A stretch of 32,419 nucleotides of DNA, from assembly GCA_046758065.1 (NCBI GenBank), contig JBHHZM010000021.1:1-32419 (forward strand), written 5' to 3'. The notes below the pieces were generated by a model. It was given only the letters and a program-made list of their open reading frames with translations, did not search any database and was not told the origin of the DNA. The translations under genes were made by a program, and so were the position numbers. Below, piece by piece: positions 15,346 through 23,840 of this stretch; position 1 is the stretch's first letter; each line of letters opens with the position of its first letter. Source of the DNA: JBHHZM01 sp046758065 (GTDB taxonomy: Bacteria; Pseudomonadota; Alphaproteobacteria; JAAXGF01).

Positions 15346-18300
15346 TCAGGCCTCGTGGACGCCGCGCACCCCCGGGAGCGCACGCAAATCGAGGCAGATC
15401 GCAGGAGAAAGCGCGACTCTCCCGGGCAGCACCACTTCGACCTCGCGGTCCTCGATCTCGACGAGCAGCTTCACGCGACCGCGCCCCTCTCCGGCGCCGC
15501 CAAGGATCTCGGACAGGCGATGAAGCGCCGTCGATTCGCACAGCCGCACGGTGAACTCCGAGGTCGCTTCACGCGCCACTTGGTCGAGCGCCTGGACGGC
15601 GCGTGCGGTAAGACGTAACGCCTCGCCCTCGATTCGCGCGTCGGCGCTGACGTGGAGCGGCATGCCCGATTCAAGCAGCTCACGGTCGGTAGCCAGTGTC
15701 TCCGAGAAGAATGCGATCTCGACGATGCCGCTCGGGTCCGAAAGCTGGACGAACGCGAAGCGGCTGCCGCGCGACGAGCGGCGTTCCCGTTTGCCGACCA
15801 CAACCCCCGCAAGATTGACGGTCATCGCGCCGGCGCGGGCGACCTGTTCGGCGAGATCACCAATCGCCGTGACTTCGAGCCGTTCGAGGAGGGCGCCATA
15901 GGCCTCGAGGGGATGCGCCGACAGGTAGAAACCGATCGCCGCACATTCCTCCCTGAGACGCGTCATCGCCGGCCAGGGATCGACTTCCGGGAGTGCGAGC
16001 GCAGCCGTCGTCTTCGCCGGCGACCCTTGGCCGAACAGGGTTTCCTGGCTGCTGGCGCGTTCGAGCACGGCGGCGTTGGCGTAGCGGACAAGCATTTCAA
16101 CCGCCTCGAAGACGCAATGACGGTTGGGTTCGAGTGAATCGAAGGCGCCTGCCCGGGCAAGGTTCTCAAGCTGGCGTTTGTTGATCACCCGTGGGTCGAG
16201 GCGTTCGGCGAAGTCGAACAGGTTCCGGAACGGGCCGCCGCGACTGCGCGCCTCGACCAGCGTCCGCATCGCCTGGGCGCCGACGTTTTTGACCGCCGCG
16301 AGGGCATAGCGGATGGCGCCTCGTCCGTTACCGTCATGCTCGACCGTGAACTCGGCTCCCGAACGGTTGACGTCGGGCGGCAACAGCGGGATGCCGAGGC
16401 GATCGAGTTCCTGACGGAAGGTATTGATCTTGTCGGTGTTGCCGAGATCGAGCGTCATCGACGCGGCGAAGAACTCCACCGGGTAGTTGGCCTTGATATA
16501 GGCGGTCTGATAAGCGACGAGGGCATAGGCTGCGGCGTGGCTTTTGTTGAAGCCGTAGTCGGCGAACTTGGCGACCAGTTCGAAGATATGCGCCGCCCGT
16601 CCCTTGGGCACGCCGCGCGCGACCGCGCCTGCGACGAAGGCCTCACGCTGGGCTTCCATTTCGGCCTTGTTCTTCTTGCCCATGGCGCGTCGCAGCAGGT
16701 CGGCTTTCCCGAGGCTGTAACCCGAAAGCACGCGGGCGATCTCCATCACCTGTTCCTGGTAGACGATGATGCCGTAGGTATCCTTGACCACCGGGTCGAC
16801 CATCTCGTGCAGGAACTCGGGCCGCTCGCGGCCGTGCTTGCAGGCGATGTACTTGGGAATGTTCTCCATCGGTCCCGGTCGGTAGAGCGCGACAAGGGCG
16901 ATGAGATCCTCGATGTTCGTCGGCACCGCCTCGCGCAACAGATCGCGCATGCCCGAACCTTCGAACTGGAAAACGCCGACCGTATCGCCGGCGCTCAGCA
17001 TTTCATAGGTGAGCCCGTCGTCGAGCGGCAGAGAGCCGAGATCGAGGGTTACGCCGCGCGCTTCGAGCAGACGTCGCGCGCGATCGAGCACGGTCAACGT
17101 CTTGAGGCCGAGGAAATCGAACTTGACCAGGCCGGCGCTTTCCACGTCCTTCATGGAAAACTGGGTCACCGCCATGTCCGAGCGCGGATCGCGGTAAAGC
17201 GGCACCAGTTCGTCAAGCGGTCGGTCGCCGATGACCACGCCCGCGGCGTGGGTCGAGGCATGGCGGTAGAGCCCTTCGAGCTTGAGGGCAACGTCGATGA
17301 GCCGCGCCACGCCCTCGTCGTTGTCGCGTTCGGCCTTGAGCTGCGGCTCGCCGGCGAGCGCGTCGGCAAGCGATGCCGGTCTCGCCGGGTTGTTCGGCAC
17401 CAGCTTGCAGATGCGGTCGACCTTGCCGTAGGGCATCTCAAGCACGCGGCCCACGTCGCGCAGTGCGGCGCGCGCGCGCAGCGTGCCGAAGGTGATGATC
17501 TGCGCCACCTGGTCGTGCCCGTATTTCTCCTGTACGTGGCGGATGACCTCGTCGCGCCGCTCTTCGCAGAAATCGATGTCGAAGTCGGGCATCGACACGC
17601 GCTCGGGGTTGAGAAAGCGCTCGAAGAGCAGACCGAAACGCAACGGATCGAGGTCGGTGATGGTGAGCGCCCAGGAGACCACGGATCCGGCGCCAGAACC
17701 GCGCCCCGGACCGACCGGAATGCTCCGGGACTTGGCCCACTGGATGAATTCGGCAACGATCAGGAAGTACCCGGCGTAGTTCATCTCGATGATGACGCCG
17801 AGTTCGTATTCGAGTCGTTCGCGGTAGGGTGCGGCGGCCGCCTCGCGTTCCGCCTCGTTCATCCCGGAGGTGAAGACCTGCGCCTCGAGCCGGTGATCGA
17901 GCCCGGCACGCGCTTGAACCTTGAGCTCCTCGGCCTCGTTCCGTCCCTCGGTCACGGGAAAGGCGGGAAGGATCGGCGCCCGCCGGGGCGCCCGCACGGC
18001 GCAGCGTTGGGCGACGACCAGCGTGTTGTCGACCGCCTCGGGCAGATCGGCGAACACCGCCCGCATCTCGGCCGGCGATTTGAAACGGTGGTCGGGGGTG
18101 AGACGGCGGCGGTCGTCGCGGCCTAGCGTCGCGCCCGCGGCGATGCAAAGAAGCGCGTCCTGGGCGCCGAACATGTCGGCGTCGGCGAAGAACACGTCGT
18201 TGGTAGCGACGAGCGGCAGGTCGTGCGCGTAGGCGAGATCGACGAGGGCGGGTTCGATACGGTTCTCGATTTCCAGGCCATGGCGCATCAGCTCGACGTA

Positions 18301-18816
18301 GAGCCGGCCGGGAAACAGCGCCTTGAGACGTTCGAGCGCGGCCTCTGCCGCACTCGCCTGGTTCTCGGCCAGAAGCCGTCCCACCGGTCCCGCCGGCCCG
18401 CCGCTGAACGCGATCAGGCCGTCGGCGCGGCGCTCGAGATCGTTCCAGCTCACGCGCGGCTCGTCGCCGGGCTCGCCGTCGAGGAAGGCGTGACTCACGA
18501 GCCTGACCAGATTGGCGTACCCCGCCTCGTTCTGGGCAAGCAGCACGAGCTGGTCGCTCGCCGGCCGCCGGTTCAGACGCTTGTCGTCGTCATCGCGCGC
18601 GAGCGGCAGCACGCAGCCGATAATGGGCTGAACCCCGGCCTTGCAGCAGGCGTCGGAGAACTGCATGGCGCCGAACAGGTTGCCCGAATCGGTGATTGCG
18701 ACCGCGGGCATGGCGTGCGCTCGGCACAGTTCGGCGAGGTCGTCGATCTTGATCGCCCCCTCCGACAGCGAAAAGGCGGTGTGAACGCGCAAGTGAACGA
18801 AGTCGGCGTGGGGCAT
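15346..18816 (-). CDS. dnaE: DNA polymerase III alpha subunit
   Basis: DnaE is the replicative polymerase. The 1156-residue protein has the N-terminal PHP domain (FVHLRVHTAFSLSEGAIK from residue 6, ITDSGNLFG), the C-family polymerase core with catalytic D411 and D413 in PDFDIDF and D567 in VKFDFLG, a helix-hairpin-helix region, the OB fold (AGVVVGKRERRSSRG) and a C-terminal tau-binding region. Length and order match the DnaE1 type rather than the mutagenic DnaE2. The ATG at 18816 gives the usual N-terminus but has a weak ribosome site. The upstream spacer holds inverted DnaA-box sequences. The gene lies between lolD and rpsB on the same strand. Confidence 0.97.
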   Translation of the reverse strand: MPHADFVHLRVHTAFSLSEGAIKIDDLAELCRAHAMPAVAITDSGNLFGAMQFSDACCKAGVQPIIGCVLPLARDDDDKRLNRRPASDQLVLLAQNEAGYANLVRLVSHAFLDGEPGDEPRVSWNDLERRADGLIAFSGGPAGPVGRLLAENQASAAEAALERLKALFPGRLYVELMRHGLEIENRIEPALVDLAYAHDLPLVATNDVFFADADMFGAQDALLCIAAGATLGRDDRRRLTPDHRFKSPAEMRAVFADLPEAVDNTLVVAQRCAVRAPRRAPILPAFPVTEGRNEAEELKVQARAGLDHRLEAQVFTSGMNEAEREAAAAPYRERLEYELGVIIEMNYAGYFLIVAEFIQWAKSRSIPVGPGRGSGAGSVVSWALTITDLDPLRFGLLFERFLNPERVSMPDFDIDFCEERRDEVIRHVQEKYGHDQVAQIITFGTLRARAALRDVGRVLEMPYGKVDRICKLVPNNPARPASLADALAGEPQLKAERDNDEGVARLIDVALKLEGLYRHASTHAAGVVIGDRPLDELVPLYRDPRSDMAVTQFSMKDVESAGLVKFDFLGLKTLTVLDRARRLLEARGVTLDLGSLPLDDGLTYEMLSAGDTVGVFQFEGSGMRDLLREAVPTNIEDLIALVALYRPGPMENIPKYIACKHGRERPEFLHEMVDPVVKDTYGIIVYQEQVMEIARVLSGYSLGKADLLRRAMGKKNKAEMEAQREAFVAGAVARGVPKGRAAHIFELVAKFADYGFNKSHAAAYALVAYQTAYIKANYPVEFFAASMTLDLGNTDKINTFRQELDRLGIPLLPPDVNRSGAEFTVEHDGNGRGAIRYALAAVKNVGAQAMRTLVEARSRGGPFRNLFDFAERLDPRVINKRQLENLARAGAFDSLEPNRHCVFEAVEMLVRYANAAVLERASSQETLFGQGSPAKTTAALALPEVDPWPAMTRLREECAAIGFYLSAHPLEAYGALLERLEVTAIGDLAEQVARAGAMTVNLAGVVVGKRERRSSRGSRFAFVQLSDPSGIVEIAFFSETLATDRELLESGMPLHVSADARIEGEALRLTARAVQALDQVAREATSEFTVRLCESTALHRLSEILGGAGEGRGRVKLLVEIEDREVEVVLPGRVALSPAICLDLRALPGVRGVHEA

Positions 18817-18895
18817 GGCGTTTGGGGTTTTCGACGCGATGCGCTAACCATCGCACAGGGACTTTGGCGACGCAAGATATGGCCGTCCAAAGGCG

Positions 18896-18923
18896 ACTTA
18901 TCCACAGGATTTCGTGGATAAGT
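18896..18923. promoter_or_regulatory. Inverted pair of DnaA-box sequences upstream of dnaE
   Basis: A perfect 10-bp inverted repeat (18896-18905 and 18914-18923, 8-base spacer) contains a consensus DnaA box TTATCCACA at 18898-18906 on the plus strand. A one-mismatch copy, TTATCCACG, lies at 18913-18921 on the minus strand. It is in the 112-bp gap between the lolD stop and the dnaE start, about 80 bases from the dnaE ATG. As a site for DnaA it could link dnaE expression to initiation. As a lolD terminator it is less likely, since no T-run follows. Confidence 0.5.
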
Positions 18924-18928
18924 GGTCC

Positions 18929-19601
<673 letters not shown>

Positions 19602-19609
<8 letters not shown>

Positions 19610-20849
19610 AGCGCAGCGCTTCGACGGGATCGAGCCGCGCCGCCCGCCACGACGGATAAATCGTCGCCAGGAAAGACAGCACCAGCGACATCGTCACCAC
19701 GGTCGTCACCTCGCCCGCGTCGATACGCGCGGGGAGCTGTGACAGGAAATAGATTTCGGCGGCGAACAGCTCCGTCCCCGTAAGTCCTTCGATCCAGCCG
19801 CGGATGGTTTCTATGTTGGCCGCGAAGGCCATGCCGAGGAGAAAACCGAAGAAGGTGCCGACCACCCCGATACTGGCGCCGGTGAGGAAGAAGATGCGCA
19901 TGATCATGCCGCGGGTCGCGCCCATGGTGCGCAGGATCGCGATGTCGCGCCCCTTGTCCTTCACCAGCATGATCAGGCTCGAAATGATGTTGAACGCAGC
20001 CACCAGGATAATCAGCGTCAGGATGATGAACATGACGTTGCGCTCTACCTTGATGGCGCCGAAGAACTGGGCGTTGGCCTGCTGCCAGTCGAACACCCGG
20101 CCGCGCCCGGCGCTGGCGGCGATGACCGCCCGGCGGACGTCGTCGACCGCGTAGGGGTCGGCGATGAACAGCTCGATCCCCGTCACCGCCTCGCCCAGCC
20201 GGAAGTAGAGCTGCGCGGTGTCGATCGGCATGTAGACATAGGCGTTGTCGTATTCGTACATGCCGACGTCGAACGTGCCGACGATTTCATAGGCGCGGCT
20301 GCGCGGTACCGTGCCGAAAGCGGTGGCGGTGCCGCGCGGCGATATCAGGGTGATGCGGTCGCCGACCCCGAGGCCGAGCCGTTGCGCGAGACGCGCGCCG
20401 ACGATCACGCCCTCGCCCGCGGCGAAGCGCGCCAGCCCGCCGGACGATACGGCATCGGCAATCATGCGCCGGGCGGCGAGATCCTCGCCGCGAATACCAC
20501 GCACCAGCGCTCCCGCGTTGAGGCCGCGCGGCGAGGCCGCGAGGACCTGGCCATCGACGATCGGGATCGCGCCCTCGACGCCGGCGATTGCCCGCAGCTC
20601 CTTGGCCAGCGCTTCGTAGTCGTCGAGGCGGGAGTCATAGCCGTAGACGGTGACGTGGCCGTTGATCCCGAGGATGCGGCCCAATAGTTCGTGGCGAAAG
20701 CCGTTCATCACCGCGAGAACAATGATCAGCGCGGCAACGCCGAGCGCGATGCCGAGGAAGGAGAATCCGGCGATGACCGAGACGAAACCCTCCTGCCGCC
20801 GCGCCCTGAGATAGCGCGCCGCGACCGTCCGTTCGAAAGGGGAGAACAT
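19602..20849 (-). CDS. lolC: Lipoprotein-releasing ABC permease, LolC/LolE family
   Basis: This 415-residue protein has the MacB-type layout: one membrane segment near residues 25-50 (FLGIALGVAALIIVLAVMNGF), a large periplasmic domain (about 50-270), and three membrane segments near the C-terminus. FERTVAARYLRARR at the N-terminus and the ending YPSWRAARLDPVEALRYE are typical. E. coli uses LolC and LolE as separate subunits. Only one permease gene is here, next to lolD, so it probably works as a homodimer (LolF-like); that is inference. It follows proS by 7 bp. Confidence 0.92.
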
Positions 20850-20856
20850 CCGGCGC

Positions 20857-22173
20857 TCAGGCCGTGAGCCGCGCCAGCGCCGCTTCCGCCGACAGCTCTT
20901 CGCGCGCGCCGCCTTGCCCCCGGCGCTTGAGTTCGACGCGCCCCTTGGCGAGGCCGCGCGGCCCCACGGTAAGCTGCCAAGGCAGGCCGATCAGGTCCAT
21001 GGTGGCGAACTTGGCGCCGGCGCGCTCGCCGGTGTCGTCGTAGAGCACTTCGATATTCGCGGACGTAAGCGTGCCATAAAGCTCGTCGCAGGCCTTGGTG
21101 CAGGCCGCGTCGTCGGGTTTGAGGTTGATCAGCCCGACGGCGAAGGGCGCCACCACGTCGGGCCAGATGATGCCGGCATCGTCGTGGCTCGCCTCGATGA
21201 TGGCGCCGACCAGCCGCGAGACGCCGATGCCGTAGGAGCCGCTGTGGACGGCCGTTGACGTACCGTCTGGCGTATCGACGACGCAGCCCATGGGCTCGGA
21301 ATACTTGGTGCCAAAGTAGAAGATATGGCCAACCTCGATGCCGCGCGCGGAGATCAGGTCGTCCTCTGGCACGGGGCAGGCGTCCGGGTCGTGCTTGTCG
21401 TCGGTCGCGGCATAGAGCCTGGTCCAGTCGTCGATGACCGGCTCGAGGTCGGCGTCATAGTCGATGTCCGAGTCGAGCACGTTGATGTCGTTCCAATCCT
21501 TGTGGAAATACAACGCGCTTTCGCCGGTATCGGCGCGGATGACGAACTCGTGGCTGAGGTCGCCGCCGATCGGTCCGGAATCGGCGCGCATGGGGATCGC
21601 CTGCAGGCCCATGCGGGCGTACGTGCGCAGGTAGGCGACGAACATCCGGTTATACGAGCGCTTGGCGCCCTCGTAATCGAGATCGAAGGAATAGGCGTCC
21701 TTCATCAGGAACTCGCGCCCGCGCATCACGCCGAACCGCGGCCGCACCTCGTCGCGGAACTTCCACTGGATGTGGTAGAGGTTGCGCGGCAGGTCGCGGT
21801 AGCTCCTGACCGCGCCGCGGAAGATCTCGGTGATCTGCTCTTCGTTGGTCGGGCCGTAGAGCATGTCGCGCCCGTGACGGTCCTTGATGCGCAGCATCTC
21901 GGGGCCGTAGTCGTCGTAGCGTCCGCTTTCGCGCCACAGTTCCGCCGGCTGGATCGTCGGCATCAGCACTTCCTGGCAACCGGCGGCGTCCATTTCCTCG
22001 CGCACGATCCGCTCGACCCGCTTGAGAACGCGATAACCCAAAGGCAGCCACGAATAAATGCCGGCGCTCGACTGGCGGATCATTCCGGCGCGCAGCATCA
22101 GGCGGTGGGAGACGATCTGCGCCTCGGCGGGCGTTTCCTTGAGCGTCGGCAGAAAGTAGGCGGAAAGTCGCAT
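20857..22173 (-). CDS. proS: Prolyl-tRNA synthetase, short alphaproteobacterial type
   Basis: ProRS charges tRNA-Pro. The 438-residue class II enzyme has motif 1 around LPLGYRVLKRVERIVREEM, motif 2 FRDEVRPRFGVMRGREF, motif 3 GSYGIGVSRLVGA, and a C-terminal anticodon-binding domain. The roughly 180-residue editing insertion between motifs 2 and 3 in E. coli ProRS is absent, as is typical of alphaproteobacterial ProRS. Mischarged Ala-tRNA-Pro would have to be cleared by a separate trans-editing protein not seen here. The ATG at 22173 gives the standard N-terminus (MRLSAYFLPTLKETP); the frame stays open further upstream without homologous sequence. Confidence 0.96.
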   Translation of the reverse strand: MRLSAYFLPTLKETPAEAQIVSHRLMLRAGMIRQSSAGIYSWLPLGYRVLKRVERIVREEMDAAGCQEVLMPTIQPAELWRESGRYDDYGPEMLRIKDRHGRDMLYGPTNEEQITEIFRGAVRSYRDLPRNLYHIQWKFRDEVRPRFGVMRGREFLMKDAYSFDLDYEGAKRSYNRMFVAYLRTYARMGLQAIPMRADSGPIGGDLSHEFVIRADTGESALYFHKDWNDINVLDSDIDYDADLEPVIDDWTRLYAATDDKHDPDACPVPEDDLISARGIEVGHIFYFGTKYSEPMGCVVDTPDGTSTAVHSGSYGIGVSRLVGAIIEASHDDAGIIWPDVVAPFAVGLINLKPDDAACTKACDELYGTLTSANIEVLYDDTGERAGAKFATMDLIGLPWQLTVGPRGLAKGRVELKRRGQGGAREELSAEAALARLTA

Positions 22174-22202
22174 CGAGGCCCCGGGCAGGAAGAAGCGCGG
22201 CG

Positions 22203-22231
22203 ACTTTAGGCAAAGGCCGCGGGAAAAACAA
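22203..22231 (-). promoter_or_regulatory. Weak candidate promoter for proS
   Basis: On the minus strand, TTGTTT (22226-22231) and TAAAGT (22203-22208) are 17 bases apart, matching three and four of six consensus positions. A start near 22196 would give a leader of about 20 bases. It is in the 240-bp divergent gap before proS, which must hold promoters for both directions. Nothing else in that gap is clear. Confidence 0.3.
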
Positions 22232-22400
22232 TCCCCGTGGCGGCCCAAGCGAGCGAATGCCTGTACCGAATTTCTCCTGATTTCAGGACCTTAAACGATG
22301 ATCGCAGGCGTTTCCACCGAGCTTAAGGGCTTCTTTAGAGCGCTTTCGTATGGTCTGGGTGCCGCGCGGCCAACGCGCGGAGGAACGCCGGATCGTCACC

Positions 22401-22410
22401 AAGGAGGTGG
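22401..22410 (+). promoter_or_regulatory. Near-perfect Shine-Dalgarno for a TTG start
   Basis: AAGGAGGTGG is close to the full complement of the 16S rRNA end. It precedes the TTG at 22414 by three to five bases. The strong site supports TTG as the true start of the protease gene and may offset the weak start codon. Confidence 0.7.
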
Positions 22411-22413
22411 CCC

Positions 22414-23088
22414 TTGCGCCTGCCAGGTAAGGCACTCGGCGCGTTTATCGCTTTCGTTGCCATCGCGGCCGTCACAGCCGCGCCGGCAAACGCGCAATTT
22501 CCATCCCTGTTCGGAACCGTTGCGTACCGCGGCGCCTACCTGTCCGGGTGGCCGCGCGTGGTCGAACGACTGCGCGCCGACGCCGAGGCGTTCGCCGGTT
22601 GCGCCGCCACGCCCGGAGCCTGTCCGTCGCGGCTGGTGGCCGCCTGGGTCGCCGAACTCGATGTCCTACGCGAACGGGCGCCGATGTCCCGGCTCGCCGC
22701 GGTGAACCGGCTGGTCAACATGACGCCCTATCGGCGCGATAGCGCGACCTACGGGGTCCGCGACCACTGGGCATCGCCCGGGGAGTTTCTGGTCAACGGA
22801 GGCGACTGCGAAGATATTGCCCTCTTCAAGTTCTTTTTGCTCCGGCGTCTGGGTTTCGCCGACGACCGGCTTCGCATCGTCTTCGTCCGCGAGGACACGC
22901 CCTGGGTCAGCCACGCGGTGCTCGCCGTCCACCTCGACGGCGAGGTCTATATTCTCGACAATCTGACAGACTCCGTCCTGCCGCAAGGGAGGGTCGCCGG
23001 CTACGCGCCGCTCTACTCGGCGAACGAGACCACGCGCTGGGCGCACTTCGCGCCGCCCCGGTTGATCGCTTCCCCGGATCATTCCTGA
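22414..23088 (+). CDS. Secreted transglutaminase-like cysteine protease (BTLCP, LapG-like)
   Basis: This is one of the few plus-strand elements in the window. The 224-residue protein starts at a TTG behind a strong Shine-Dalgarno. It has a signal peptide (MRLPGKALGAF, then a hydrophobic stretch, likely cut after PANA at 27). The BTLCP family (Pfam PF06035, by recall) is shown by the triad C132 in NGGDCEDIALFKFFLLRR, H167 in VSHAVLAV and D182 in ILDNLTD. The family includes LapG, a calcium-dependent periplasmic protease that releases the biofilm adhesin LapA under LapD control. No LapD, LapA or secretion genes are nearby, so the substrate is unknown. It is convergent with the next gene, with 26 bases between their stops. 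Confidence 0.85.
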   Translation: MRLPGKALGAFIAFVAIAAVTAAPANAQFPSLFGTVAYRGAYLSGWPRVVERLRADAEAFAGCAATPGACPSRLVAAWVAELDVLRERAPMSRLAAVNRLVNMTPYRRDSATYGVRDHWASPGEFLVNGGDCEDIALFKFFLLRRLGFADDRLRIVFVREDTPWVSHAVLAVHLDGEVYILDNLTDSVLPQGRVAGYAPLYSANETTRWAHFAPPRLIASPDHS

Positions 23089-23114
23089 CGCCGTCGGAGC
23101 GCGGGGCCGTCGGA

Positions 23115-23558
23115 CTACTGGTCGCGGCAGGCGGCGGCGATCCGTTCGAGTTCACGATTGGTGATCGGCACGCCGTCGAACAGGACCTCGCCGTCCTCGA
23201 CCGTAACGACGCCGACTTCCGCATCCGCTGCAAAACGGTCGATGGCGCCGCCGCCCTGCCCGGTGAAGCGACCCTCGTCGCCGGGAATGCCTGGGACGGC
23301 GCGTAACGGAATGTCGATGACGACATCGACGTCCTCGCCGTCGATGTCGAGTCGGGGCGTATCCCCGAGGTCGGCCGGGGCGACCGGGCGGCCCCGCACA
23401 TCGACGCCGGACGCGTAGGCGACATCGGGCGCCGGCGTATGGGCGACGACGCGGGCACAGTCCTCGCGCGAGATCACGATCGTCGATTCGTCGGCGGCGG
23501 ATGTCGCCGTCGTCGCCACAAGCGTAACGAATAGCGCAACGCGACCGATGCAAATCAT
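23115..23558 (-). CDS. Small secreted protein of unknown function
   Basis: I do not recognise this 147-residue protein. It has a plausible signal peptide (MICIGRVALFVTLVATTATSA, cut near residue 21) and then an acidic mature part. Two cysteines (in SREDCARVV and the C-terminal AACRDQ) could form a disulfide. A short beta-rich core (DVDVVIDIPLRAVPG) and a C-terminal helix (ITNRELERIAAACR) follow. Codon usage and the clean signal peptide support a real gene. It is convergent with the LapG-like protease and divergent from the RNA candidate at 23672. A functional link is possible but unsupported. Confidence 0.7.
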   Translation of the reverse strand: MICIGRVALFVTLVATTATSAADESTIVISREDCARVVAHTPAPDVAYASGVDVRGRPVAPADLGDTPRLDIDGEDVDVVIDIPLRAVPGIPGDEGRFTGQGGGAIDRFAADAEVGVVTVEDGEVLFDGVPITNRELERIAAACRDQ

Positions 23559-23637
23559 GCGTCGATCGTAGCCACGGCGGTTTAAGGAAACGATAAGGAA
23601 GGTTGACGCGGCGCCGGCCGCAAAGCGGCAAAAATGG

Positions 23638-23665
23638 GTGACGCCGGGCGCGCCAGTGCTATAAT
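23638..23665 (+). promoter_or_regulatory. Promoter with consensus -10 for the RNA candidate
   Basis: A perfect TATAAT (23660-23665) is preceded after 16 bases by GTGACG (23638-23643), four of six matches to the -35 consensus. A start near 23672 is expected. There is no start codon in a sensible position behind a ribosome site downstream, only a hairpin-rich stretch and a terminator. In a genome this GC-rich a perfect -10 box is notable. Confidence 0.6.
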
Positions 23666-23671
23666 CCCGCC

Positions 23672-23829
23672 GTAGAAGCGCGGTCGAAGAACCGCGCCAC
23701 CCAAAATTGGGGAGGAGACGCGCTGACGCGCGTCGTCCATTGAAGATGCATCATGACGGCCGAAACGGCCGATTCGCGCCGCCGGCTATCCCGGCAAGGC
23801 CCTTTTGGGCCTTGCTTTTCTTTTTTTTA
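23672..23829 (+). ncRNA. Candidate structured small RNA of about 155 nt
   Basis: The stretch between the TATAAT promoter and a strong terminator folds by eye into five local hairpins: 23678-23697 (7-bp stem), 23700-23711 (5-bp), 23717-23734 (7-bp, 4-base loop), 23757-23771 (6-bp, AAA loop) and 23781-23795 (5-bp), then the terminator. A GGGGAGGAG run (23709-23717) lies between the second and third hairpins; GUCC after the third may partly pair with it. I see no features of 6S RNA, SRP RNA, tmRNA, RNase P or tRNA. A 25-codon frame from the ATG at 23753 has no good ribosome site and ends in the terminator T-run, so it is probably not a gene. Family and function are unknown. Confidence 0.6.
23794..23829 (+). 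terminator. Strong intrinsic terminator
   Basis: A 9-bp perfect stem (GCAAGGCCC at 23794-23802 and its complement at 23807-23815) with a TTTT loop is followed by TTTTC and nine T residues. It ends plus-strand transcripts. On the minus strand the A-run comes first and no T-run follows, so it is not a good terminator for tag. Its first two bases are shared with the last hairpin of the RNA. Confidence 0.9.
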
Positions 23830-23840
23830 GAATCAGTAGA

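Noticed and set aside
16336..18126. Long open frame of 596 codons on the plus strand
   Set aside because: It lies wholly opposite dnaE, has no recognisable domain and reflects GC-rich codon bias on the antisense strand.
18896..18923. Intrinsic terminator of lolD
   Set aside because: The stem is perfect but is followed on the minus strand by GC-rich sequence, not a T-run; the DnaA-box match explains it better.
23672..23829. Known housekeeping RNA (6S, SRP, tmRNA, RNase P or tRNA)
   Set aside because: The termini do not pair into a 6S-like rod, and the conserved SRP, tmRNA, P-RNA and tRNA landmarks are missing. A covariance search would be decisive.
23753..23830. 25-codon ORF (MTAETADSRR...) inside the RNA candidate
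   Set aside because: It has no proper ribosome site and its last codons are the terminator hairpin and T-run. I kept the RNA interpretation.
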